Source: Evansella sp041820985 (GTDB taxonomy: Bacteria > Bacillota > Bacilli > Bacillales > Salisediminibacteriaceae). Taken from it: DNA of 64,000 bases. The DNA lies in assembly GCF_041820985.1 (NCBI RefSeq), contig NZ_JBGUAU010000022.1:1-64000 (forward strand), written 5' to 3'. Both the position numbers and the translations under genes were made by a program. Below, piece by piece: positions 35,472-43,124 of the stretch (the stretch's first letter is position 1; every line of letters begins with the position of its first letter). Under the pieces are notes generated by a model. That model saw only the letters and a program-made list of their open reading frames with translations. It was not told where the DNA came from and did no database searches.

Positions 35472-36674
35472 ATGATGGAAATGTTTAAGAAGGTAAGTCT
35501 TCTGTTTGTTGTTTGTACATCTCTTCTCATTGCTTGTAATCAGAATACAACAGAAGATTCTCTTCAAAATAACGAATCGGGAGAACAAGAAGAGCCATTA
35601 AATGAAAATGAGGATCATGAGAACGAAAGAACAGGTGAGGGATCGTTAGATGATCAAGATATCGGTTCAGATGATCGAGAAATAGTGCTTGAAAACGATG
35701 CTTTTAAAATCTTTCATCCGGATCCAAACTCAGAAGTGGATAATTTAGTTACTGTTCAAGGTCTAGCAAGAGTTTATGAAGGTACTGTACAATATGAATT
35801 AGAAGATGGACACTTTATTTATGCTAGTGGACATACGACCGCAAATAGTGGGGCCCCAAACTGGGGAGAATTTGAAGTTACTATTGATTTAAGTGACGTA
35901 CCAAATGGCTCAGCAACTCTTTTCCTTTTTGAAGAAAGTGCAGATGATGGTTCAAGACAGAATGAGCTGAACATTCCATTGAATGTGAAAAAGGATCAAG
36001 ATTCCAATAATGATACAGATATAGTTCTAGAAAATGATGCAATTAAAATTTTCTCGCCAGCTCCTCATGCTGAGGTAGAAAATCAAGTGATCGTGAAAGG
36101 CGTTGCAAGAGTGTTCGAAGGAACATTACAGTATGAATTAGAAGATGGGCATTACATTCTAGCTAGTGGATTTACGACTACATCTGCAGGTGCTCCCGAA
36201 TGGGGGGAGTTTGAAATCGTCATTGATATCGATTTTGTGTCCAATCAATCTGCCACCATTATTTTATTTGAGGAGAGTGCAAAAGACGGCTCTCGAATAA
36301 ATGAGTTGTACATCCCGCTAACTGTCGGGAAGGATCAATACGATCAGGAAGAAGTTGTAGTTGAGAATACAGCATTTAAAATATATACTCCTGCACCATA
36401 CTCAGAGGTCACTAATCAAGTACTTGTACGAGGTGCAGCGAGAGTATTTGAAGCAACATTTCAATACGAGATTGAAGACGGTCACAATGTTTTAGCAAGT
36501 GGATATTCTATTGCTACTGATGGTGCCCCAGAATGGGGAGAATTTGAGATTGTCATTGATTTTGATGAAAAAGAAGTAACAAATGATTCGTTAACGCTTA
36601 TATTATTTGAGGGAAGTCCAAAAGATGGCTCAAGAATCAATGAGTTAATTGTTCCTCTTAAAGTAAATAAATAA
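35472..36674 (+). CDS. Lipoprotein with three Gmad2 domains
   Basis: 400 residues. A lipoprotein signal has Cys22 in LLIACNQN. An acidic linker precedes three repeats of about 95-100 residues (from about 73, 185 and 297), each with FKI-PxPxSEV, VxGxARVxE, YELEDGH and EESAxDGS. These are Gmad2 immunoglobulin-like modules, known from GerM-type spore and sporulation-associated proteins. It is anchored outside the membrane and probably binds wall or matrix components. The first or second ATG can start, with an AGGGAGG site upstream. Terminator at 36761-36803. Confidence 0.85.
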   Translation: MMEMFKKVSLLFVVCTSLLIACNQNTTEDSLQNNESGEQEEPLNENEDHENERTGEGSLDDQDIGSDDREIVLENDAFKIFHPDPNSEVDNLVTVQGLARVYEGTVQYELEDGHFIYASGHTTANSGAPNWGEFEVTIDLSDVPNGSATLFLFEESADDGSRQNELNIPLNVKKDQDSNNDTDIVLENDAIKIFSPAPHAEVENQVIVKGVARVFEGTLQYELEDGHYILASGFTTTSAGAPEWGEFEIVIDIDFVSNQSATIILFEESAKDGSRINELYIPLTVGKDQYDQEEVVVENTAFKIYTPAPYSEVTNQVLVRGAARVFEATFQYEIEDGHNVLASGYSIATDGAPEWGEFEIVIDFDEKEVTNDSLTLILFEGSPKDGSRINELIVPLKVNK

Positions 36675-36760
36675 TATATCATAGCGGTAGTTTAGTTTGA
36701 AGGGAATCTTTACAGCTCTCTCAATCATGTAATGTGTGGGTTTTTACTTCAGTTTTAAGG

Positions 36761-36803
36761 AGAACGCGCTGAATTTATTTCGTTTTTTCAGTGCGTTTTC
36801 TTT
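36761..36803 (+). terminator. Intrinsic terminator
   Basis: AACGCGCTGAA pairs with TTCAGTGCGTT, followed by a T-rich tail, after the Gmad2 lipoprotein gene. Confidence 0.8.
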
Positions 36804-36956
36804 GTTTTAAATATGGAATAGTACTTTTCTGTTACCATCAACATACTTGAACTTCCGTTATTCATCTGTTTTTAAAAAGTAGGACAATTCCCTTTCATAT
36901 ATAGATTATAGAATGGAAAAAAGATGCACTCCAATAATGAATGAGGAGGTTTTATA

Positions 36957-37082
36957 ATGATTCAAGCAACAAAAGGTTTTGGCGGGTTCGCATTTGTTGT
37001 GGTTATCTTCGTCCTTCTGATTATTGTAGGAGTGAAACATGCACCCATTCCTTTTCTTTCACATATAGTAACCTCGGTGTGA
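36957..37082 (+). CDS. YjcZ-like small sporulation protein
   Basis: The 41-residue frame behind ATGAGGAGGT has the core GGFAFVVVIFVLLIIVGV, closely resembling the GGFALIVVLFILLIIVG helix of YjcZ/YhfH-type sporulation peptides. The tail APIPFLSHIVTSV is unusual. It is the first of four short genes in a row, each with its own ribosome binding site. Confidence 0.7.
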   Translation: MIQATKGFGGFAFVVVIFVLLIIVGVKHAPIPFLSHIVTSV

Positions 37083-37110
37083 GAATAACAAAAGGAAGGA
37101 AGTATAAACA

Positions 37111-37248
37111 ATGAAGAAAAATCAAGGAATTACATTAACAAAAAAAGATTTACAAACAGTAGGAAACGGATATAAAGTCATTAAATCAGAAGTGACCATA
37201 TCAACTGAAAACCTATATGCTGTTTGCACTCCTATCAGAAATAAATAA
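37111..37248 (+). CDS. Small hypothetical protein (45 residues)
   Basis: ATG at 37111 follows AAAAGGAAGGAAG. The product begins MKKNQGITLTKKDLQTVG and ends AVCTPIRNK. It is soluble, basic, with one Cys. I recognise no family. Position in the small-gene cluster suggests sporulation or stress expression. Confidence 0.5.
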   Translation: MKKNQGITLTKKDLQTVGNGYKVIKSEVTISTENLYAVCTPIRNK

Positions 37249-37421
37249 GAGAGTTATATTAGAAAAGGACCGTCTTTTATACTACATAGGAAAGATGGTC
37301 TTTTTTGATTATAAAAAGTTATGTTCCTTTCATTTTTATAAGATCCCATATTTCTTCCATGCATATTCATTCTCATTTAAGAAAAAACTGATGATGAATG
37401 ATTTAAAAGGAGGGAAATAGT

Positions 37422-37580
37422 ATGGCAAGAGGTAAGAGTTTAAATCATAAGAAAAAAAGCCACCCTGGAGCATTTCCAAAAGGAAGTGAAGAAAAAGAAG
37501 CAAAAGAAAGAACATCTGAGATAGAGGAATATTTAGGAACGCATGAAGCATTTAAAAATCGTATCAACACGGAAGAATAG
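37422..37580 (+). CDS. Small hypothetical protein (52 residues)
   Basis: ATG at 37422 follows AAAAGGAGGG. The product starts MARGKSLNHKKKSHPGAFPK and continues with a Glu/Lys-rich helix ending NRINTEE. A highly charged, glycine-proline head is reminiscent of minor small acid-soluble spore proteins, but there is no firm match. Confidence 0.55.
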   Translation: MARGKSLNHKKKSHPGAFPKGSEEKEAKERTSEIEEYLGTHEAFKNRINTEE

Positions 37581-37638
37581 TCAATGAAACAGAGTTAGTT
37601 TAGCTATGAAAGTTAACAGGAAAGGGAGTAGAAGGTAG

Positions 37639-37752
37639 ATGAGTCAATCTAAATCACAGGAAGATCGTCAATTTAGAGCTCGTAAAGAAGCACAAAATCC
37701 CCATGGCAAGGTAAAATCATATAAAACACTCGCCAAAGAGGCAAAAAAATGA
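37639..37752 (+). CDS. Small basic hypothetical protein (37 residues)
   Basis: ATG at 37639 follows GAAAGGGAGTAGAAG. The product MSQSKSQEDRQFRARKEAQN continues into a Lys-rich tail. It is last of the four-gene small-ORF cluster, ended by the hairpin at 37783-37812. No family recognised. Confidence 0.5.
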   Translation: MSQSKSQEDRQFRARKEAQNPHGKVKSYKTLAKEAKK

Positions 37753-37782
37753 AAAATAGATGTTGAAGTTTTTCAAAACATA

Positions 37783-37812
37783 AGCAGCTATTCCTATGAA
37801 TGGCTGTTTTAT
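37783..37812 (+). terminator. Intrinsic terminator of the small-gene cluster
   Basis: AGCAGCTATTC pairs with GAATGGCTGTT around CTAT, followed by T residues. Confidence 0.75.
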
Positions 37813-37897
37813 TAAGGGAAGTAATTGCGAAGAGTAAGTATTAAAACGTTCAATAAATGTTCAAATTAATGATTCCTCTCATGGGTTATAATATAAA

Positions 37898-38331
37898 TAG
37901 AAAGAGATAAAGTAGTTAACGCCATAGGTGACTCAACCATCTATGTTGGTTCCGTTAAGAAATATGAAAAACGTAAACCAATGAAAGCTAATTTGTTAAT
38001 AGAAAATCTTTAACACAAATTAGTACGGGCAAGAAGTCCATGGATGAATGAGTAACCAAGCAAATACCAAAATAATTGAAAGTGCTTTATATTTGAGGCG
38101 CTTCATTGTATCGTGATGTATGGTAAATGTAATTTCGTGTAGGTGATAGAAGAAACGAAAGGAATTTCATTTAAATTACGGAACGAACAAGCATCACGAA
38201 GTAGTAGAGTTTTAATTATCCGCTATTAGGTACGTATTATTGAAAATAGTGGTAGTGATGATAAGTATGGTTGAGTCTCCTAAGGTGTTAACCAAGAAAA
38301 TCTAGCTTTTATTAGCTAGGTTTTTTTTTTT
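37898..38331 (+). ncRNA. Large structured RNA of unknown class with its own terminator
   Basis: No coding frame is seen, but many complementary segments nest consistently. GTTAACGCC (37915-37923) pairs with GGTGTTAAC (38284-38292), and GACTCAACCAT (37930-37940) with ATGGTTGAGTC (38267-38277). Inside them are CTAATTTGTTAA with TTAACACAAATTAG (37988-38023), AAGTGC with GCGCTT (38080-38103), CGTGATG with CATCACG (38112-38198) enclosing GTAATTT with AAATTAC, and CCGCTATT with AATAGTGG (38220-38252). A stem AATCTAGC/GCTAGGTT with eleven T ends it. TATAAT at 37887 is a likely -10. It does not match RNase P, tmRNA, SRP or riboswitch classes I know. Confidence 0.75.
38302..38331 (+). terminator. Intrinsic terminator of the structured RNA
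   Basis: CTAGC and GCTAG arms (8 bp with one wobble) enclose TTTTATTA and are followed by eleven T. Confidence 0.9.
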
Positions 38332-38349
38332 GAAAGATAAGTATAAATT

Positions 38350-38612
38350 TTTTGGACTGTGAAATTTGTCTAGCTCCAGGCGCCATGACCTCGTGTCAAA
38401 TAACCTGGACGATGAAAATTAATAACACTTTTTATGTCTAGCTACATCCGCTATCTGCTGTGAAAAATAACCTTCCAGTTAGAAAAGTAGAAAGCACTTT
38501 TCAACTGAAAGAACATTTTTCTTCGCAGATATGCAAGCGGATTAAGCTTTTCGTTCGTCCAGAACATTTGCATTTCGGTCCTGAGAGGGCGCCTTGCGCT
38601 TTTTCTTATCTA
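38350..38612 (+). repeat. Dispersed repeat family A, copy 2
   Basis: Same orientation as copy 1 at 16821-17080. The central block of about 120 bases looks identical, while an inner segment near 38403-38430 has diverged. It ends GGGCGCCTTGCGC, complementary in part to the GGCGCC start. It begins shortly after the structured RNA terminator. Confidence 0.85.
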
Positions 38613-38660
38613 AACGACCGAAGGATCAGAATCATTACAAATACGTAGTAACACATAGAA

Positions 38661-38900
38661 GAGGCTGGGACATAACGAAAGTGTAACATTGAAAAAACGA
38701 ACGATAGGTAACCTTAGTGGAGGAAATATACGAAGACTCCGGCGGGATCAAAAGGCAAGGGTGAGACCCCAAGAGTGCTTAAGCACTCGGCGGCCCACCA
38801 GCCGCCCGCGGAAAGCGAAGTATATTTCTGTAGCGAATAGTATACCAAGAATCATTTCGTTCGGATTTCTCTTTGGTGGAAACACTTTTGTCCCAGCCTC
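38661..38900 (-). repeat. Dispersed repeat family B, copy 2 (inverted)
   Basis: Reverse-orientation copy of 29030-29272, bounded by GAGGCTGGGAC and GTCCCAGCCTC. The 75-codon frame across it is spurious. Confidence 0.85.
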
Positions 38901-39021
38901 TTTGTTTGTTTTTTAGAGAAAGTATGTAACTTAAAGTTACTGCACATAACCAAACGAAAGTAGAAGTATGGTCGGATTATCGATAGAATAGAGAGTAACT
39001 ATTTTAATAAGAGGTGAGTTT

Positions 39022-39570
39022 ATGAAAAAAATCGGTTTTATCGTTTATGATGGGTTTGCAATTTGGCAAGTTGGGCTACTGCAAATGTTTTTAAAGCAGG
39101 ATGGATATGAGATAGAGACAATTTCAATAAATGGTGGCTTAATTTCTACTGATGGAGGACTGCAAGTTAACTCTGATCCATTAGCAGAGAAAGATCCAAA
39201 AAGCTATGATTTGCTATTAATGGCTGGAGGAGAGATTAATGAAAAGTTATTAGAAAATAACATGATAACTAATTTTCTCCAAAGCTATGAGGGGCTTATT
39301 GCAGCAAGTTGTGCATCTTCCTTATTAGTAGGAGCTGCAGGTCTATTAGATTGTGAATACACAGCAATGCCACATCTAAATGCTATTTATACAGAGTTTT
39401 ATGCAGATGGTGATTATGTGGATAAAGATATCTGTGTAGCAGACAGGGTTATAACTAGTAGAGGACATGCCCACTATGATTTCATGATAGCTGTTTTAGA
39501 AAAGCTAGGAATCACAAAGAATGACCCTAAGCTGTATAAGTTAGCGTTAAAGCTTTCGAAAAATCAATAA
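39022..39570 (+). CDS. DJ-1/PfpI family protein
   Basis: A 182-residue flavodoxin-like protein of the class I amidotransferase-like superfamily. The nucleophile elbow AASCASSLLVGAAGLL carries Cys97. The Glu that assists the nucleophile in the family (usually FADWE) reads FAIWQ here, Gln16, so a classical amidase or protease role is questionable. ITSRGHAHYDFMIAV near residue 150 matches the family's C-terminal helix. AAGAGGTGAG precedes the ATG. Substrate unknown. Confidence 0.85.
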   Translation: MKKIGFIVYDGFAIWQVGLLQMFLKQDGYEIETISINGGLISTDGGLQVNSDPLAEKDPKSYDLLLMAGGEINEKLLENNMITNFLQSYEGLIAASCASSLLVGAAGLLDCEYTAMPHLNAIYTEFYADGDYVDKDICVADRVITSRGHAHYDFMIAVLEKLGITKNDPKLYKLALKLSKNQ

Positions 39571-39614
39571 AATCATCCTAGTAAAAAAGTTACAAATTTC
39601 ATATAAAATGAAGT

Positions 39615-39648
39615 TGCCTACCTCATGATATTAGGAGGGGGCATTTTT
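39615..39648 (+). terminator. Hairpin terminator after the DJ-1-like gene
   Basis: TGCCTACCTC pairs imperfectly with GAGGGGGCA, followed by five T. Confidence 0.5.
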
Positions 39649-39711
39649 GTTTTACCACATATAGTTAAAAGTTATACCAAAATATGGTTATAGATTAGTG
39701 GTTCGAAAGTA

Positions 39712-39725
39712 TGATAACGCTTTCA
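39712..39725 (+). promoter_or_regulatory. cre site (CcpA-type operator)
   Basis: TGATAACGCTTTCA fits all defined positions of the Bacillus cre consensus TGWNANCGNTNWCA. It lies about 640 bases before the first beta-helix gene, at the head of a long intergenic region. Confidence 0.6.
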
Positions 39726-40038
39726 ATCGTAAGTAAATAGTACCGTTTTACACCAATAACCTTCGTGGGAGTTTCGAACCGTTTTTCAGGTATTGTTGTT
39801 TTTTGATATATTTTTAACATTTTTATATTAAAAAAAGTTACATGTCCAAATATAATGGGGGTATCCAAAAGATCGGTTCAATGTTCTAAATGTTGAATGT
39901 TACTGATCGAAAATAATAAAAGTTTTTTCTTCGATATTTTTATTTTTATACTCCATGAAAGCTATCACATCTTTGTATACTAGATTAAGCTTCCATTCAT
40001 TATTCCCAAATAATTATTTAAATAGTTTTGTATGCAAA

Positions 40039-40076
40039 CAGTAAATAGAAGAATTCTTTTTACATTCTATTTACTG
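40039..40076 (+). other. Long gene-free leader with hairpin before the beta-helix genes
   Basis: CAGTAAATAGA and TCTATTTACTG form a perfect 11-bp hairpin inside the 790-base gap 39571-40362. A second near-cre, TGTAAGCGTTATCG (13 of 14), lies at 40221-40234. No ORF of note and no known riboswitch is seen in the gap. Confidence 0.5.
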
Positions 40077-40362
40077 GTTCTTGTATAAATACCTTGAGTA
40101 TATGGAGGTGGTTATTAATTAATTTAATTAAGTAAGAGAGAAGCTTTGTTACTTTGAAAAACTTTTTTTTCGACCTACGAATGAGATAAGAAAGTTTCAT
40201 GACTCTCATTTAAGATTTTTTGTAAGCGTTATCGTGGTTGTTGTGAGTTTAGTAATTTGAGTAGCTACTACATAAGGCGATAGACATCATAATGTTACTC
40301 AAAAATCAGTAGAGCACTATGTATTTCATTATCCAAGAATAAAAATCATTGGAGGAGATTTC

Positions 40363-42978
40363 ATGGTACGGAAAAAACTATCAATCTTTATGGTTTTAGT
40401 AATGATATTTTCATTGTTTTCCACAAGCGGTATATCAGCAAATAGTGGAACATCGGAGGAAGAACGCCCACATTTACGGTTTGACTTTGGAACAGAAACA
40501 AGTTCTGTACAAGGAGGACATACGAAGGTATCTGATTTAACTGGATATACAAGTGAGAGAGGATATGGGTTTGCTGAAGTAAGAGAAGGTTACTCCGATG
40601 ATCAGATTGATGATTTACGAAGAGATTTCATTCTATCTTTTCAACATACTTTTTACGTAGATTTACCAAATGGGGATTATGATCTTGTTATTGTTACAGG
40701 ATCGAATTGGGATTTTGATACGACAACTTACTTCCTGCAAGGTGCAAGAGGTGATGAAAACCAACGTGGGGGATACCCAACCCAGGCAGGGAACTTTAAT
40801 GCTTATGAGGATTCTGTAACGATAACAGATGGACAACTTGATATTTACTTTGAAGGTGCATGGGCACGAGTAAATGGTATTGAGATTTATGAAGCGGGAT
40901 CAGATGAAGCTCTTCATAAATTTGACTTTGGAACACCTGATAGTCCAGCAGCAGAAGGGTATACAAAAGTTCCTCATACCATGGTTTACGATAGTGAGAG
41001 AGGATTTGGATTAGACGCACCAGCTGGTTCTAGAGACCAGGCAAACAACTTAACAAGAGATTTTGTCATCGCTGGAGACAATAGTTTCCTAGCAGATGTG
41101 CCGAATGGACATTATCGAGTTGCAATTACTACTGGTGCAGAACGAGATGAAAATGTCACAAGCTACTCTATTCAAGGTGGAGATGTAAAAGGTGGAGATG
41201 TTACAGGTCCACGTCAATATAGAACATACGAGGAGATAGTCGAAGTTACAGATGGACGATTAGTTATTGATTTCTTTGATGATTCTCGAATTAATGCCGT
41301 AGAAATTGTACCAGTTTTAATGATTACTAGTTTAGAAATATCAGATGTAACACTAGGCTTGGATTCTTCTGTTAGCTTAAGCTGGGATAGCATGGATGCA
41401 GCTATATCTTATAATGTGTACCGAATTGCGGAAGGAGAAGACCGTTTTACTCAAATTGGTAATACGTCTGAAACAAGCTATACAGACGAAGTTCCTGAAA
41501 TAGGCTATACGTACACATATGCAGTGACCCCGGTACCTAGTTTTAATATTGAAACAGTGAGAAGTAATGAAGTAGTAGTATCGATGATTGATGAATCTGT
41601 AAAAGCTCCACGCAATCCTGTTAGAGTAAAACTTGATAATGTAGTAGTAGAAGAGGAAGTAACTTTCTCATGGAACAAAGTAAATCAGGCTGATCTTTAC
41701 TATGTATATCGAACTCGCTTCCATGAAGGCCAAATTCCTAATGTGGAAGAATCTTTTGAGAAAATAGGTGTAACGGATGAATTAACATTCACAGATGATA
41801 ATATATATTCATCCAACCCTTACTATTATGCTGTAAGAGCTGTAAATGCAGGGGGAATGTCGAAGGCTTCTAAGATGATTGGAGCGCAAGAAAGAGAAGA
41901 ATCAAAAGAAAAAACATATGGTGTTGGGCCTTTTGATGCACAAGTAATTCAAACTGGTAATGGATGGAGAGCTATTAACCGTGGAGTTGTTTACTCGGGA
42001 GATGACATGTTAGAAGCGATGCAAGCGGCTGTAGATAGCCTAACTCCAGGTCGGACTACCCAAGAAAAGGTAATTGTTCGTGGTTCTGGAACAATCCCAG
42101 GAGATAAGTCTCTTGATATACCAAGTCATACATCTTTTGAGATTGATGGAACGATTCATGTAGAAGGAACTGGAGAAGGATTTAGCTATGGAAATCAAAC
42201 TGCTGCAGTGCGTATTATGCATGCAGAGAATGTATCCATTCCAAAATTAAATGTGACGGGAACACCAAACTTCGGTATTTTTGTACGTACATCTGAAGAT
42301 CTTCACTTTGGTCAAATCGATCTTCGCTTAGATGGAGGCCTTGGTTTCCGTATTGATAGTCGAGATGATGACACAGTTTATGGAGTTAAAAACGTTCGTA
42401 TTGATAATGTGTACGTTTCTGGAACAAGTGACCATGGTGTGGAAACATATGGAGTGGACGGTATTACCATCGGGAAAGTTACAGCGGTAGATACTGGATA
42501 CGCTGGTATTTTGCTAAATGATACGATTAATGCGGAAGTTGACAGAGTGTATGGATTTGGAGCGGGAACTGGTACTGGTTATGCCGCATTCCGTATGGCA
42601 AATCGAAATGGTAACATCGACGATGAATACTCTCACAATATTTTTGTAGGTGAAGTAATTGCTCGTGGTGGCGGTAGAGGAATCTTCAGTGTATCTCGAA
42701 GTGGTGGTGCAGTTATTGATCGTGTCGACATTAAGAACACTGGAAACAATGCCATGTTAATAGAGAACAGTTTCAACATTCAATTTAATGGTGGTGTAGT
42801 TGAGGGGCCAAGTGGAATTCGTCTTGCAGCGCGTGCTGATATGCCACAAACAAGAGATATTTTTATGAAAGACTTAACGTTGATTGATTCTTCGATTCTT
42901 GAAAACCCTTGTGGACCAAACAATGTGTTTGAAAATATTACGTTAGTTAATAGTACGATAAATGTTTGTAATCAGTAA
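40363..42978 (+). CDS. Secreted multidomain beta-helix protein (polysaccharide-active, predicted)
   Basis: 871 residues. A signal peptide (1-28, ending GISANS) is followed by two related modules of about 150 residues (about 34-190 and 195-325). Both begin FDFGT and contain YTKV or HTKV, ERGYGF or ERGFGL, RDF, VDLPNG or ADVPNG, and resemble the carbohydrate-binding module of rhamnogalacturonan acetylesterases. Two fibronectin III-like domains (about 325-510) and a C-terminal parallel beta-helix (about 525-871) complete it. Beta-helix motifs such as NFGIFVRTSEDLHFGQIDLR suggest a pectin- or glycan-acting lyase or hydrolase; no catalytic site is certain. A TTGGAGGAG ribosome binding site is present. 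Confidence 0.8.
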   Translation: MVRKKLSIFMVLVMIFSLFSTSGISANSGTSEEERPHLRFDFGTETSSVQGGHTKVSDLTGYTSERGYGFAEVREGYSDDQIDDLRRDFILSFQHTFYVDLPNGDYDLVIVTGSNWDFDTTTYFLQGARGDENQRGGYPTQAGNFNAYEDSVTITDGQLDIYFEGAWARVNGIEIYEAGSDEALHKFDFGTPDSPAAEGYTKVPHTMVYDSERGFGLDAPAGSRDQANNLTRDFVIAGDNSFLADVPNGHYRVAITTGAERDENVTSYSIQGGDVKGGDVTGPRQYRTYEEIVEVTDGRLVIDFFDDSRINAVEIVPVLMITSLEISDVTLGLDSSVSLSWDSMDAAISYNVYRIAEGEDRFTQIGNTSETSYTDEVPEIGYTYTYAVTPVPSFNIETVRSNEVVVSMIDESVKAPRNPVRVKLDNVVVEEEVTFSWNKVNQADLYYVYRTRFHEGQIPNVEESFEKIGVTDELTFTDDNIYSSNPYYYAVRAVNAGGMSKASKMIGAQEREESKEKTYGVGPFDAQVIQTGNGWRAINRGVVYSGDDMLEAMQAAVDSLTPGRTTQEKVIVRGSGTIPGDKSLDIPSHTSFEIDGTIHVEGTGEGFSYGNQTAAVRIMHAENVSIPKLNVTGTPNFGIFVRTSEDLHFGQIDLRLDGGLGFRIDSRDDDTVYGVKNVRIDNVYVSGTSDHGVETYGVDGITIGKVTAVDTGYAGILLNDTINAEVDRVYGFGAGTGTGYAAFRMANRNGNIDDEYSHNIFVGEVIARGGGRGIFSVSRSGGAVIDRVDIKNTGNNAMLIENSFNIQFNGGVVEGPSGIRLAARADMPQTRDIFMKDLTLIDSSILENPCGPNNVFENITLVNSTINVCNQ

Positions 42979-43015
42979 AAATTTGTAAAAAGGAAAATTA
43001 CTTGTATCATACTGA

Positions 43016-43066
43016 GGGAAAGAAGAAGCTGGCTTTTCAATTAGGGTTCCAGCCTTCTCTTCCCTA
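43016..43066 (+). terminator. Hairpin between the two beta-helix genes
   Basis: GGGAAAGAAGAAGCTGG pairs with CCAGCCTTCTCTTCCC. There is no strong T-run, so some read-through into the second gene is likely. Confidence 0.6.
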
Positions 43067-43124
43067 AGTTATGTTCTAATTACATTAGTTATCTTGATGA
43101 AAATAAAATAGTGGAGGTTTTTTC

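Noticed and set aside
37898..38331. RNase P RNA or tmRNA as identity of the structured RNA
   Set aside because: The type B RNase P core (GAGGAAAGTCC and its partner) and the tmRNA tRNA-like ends are absent. Only a short AAGTCCATG resemblance exists.
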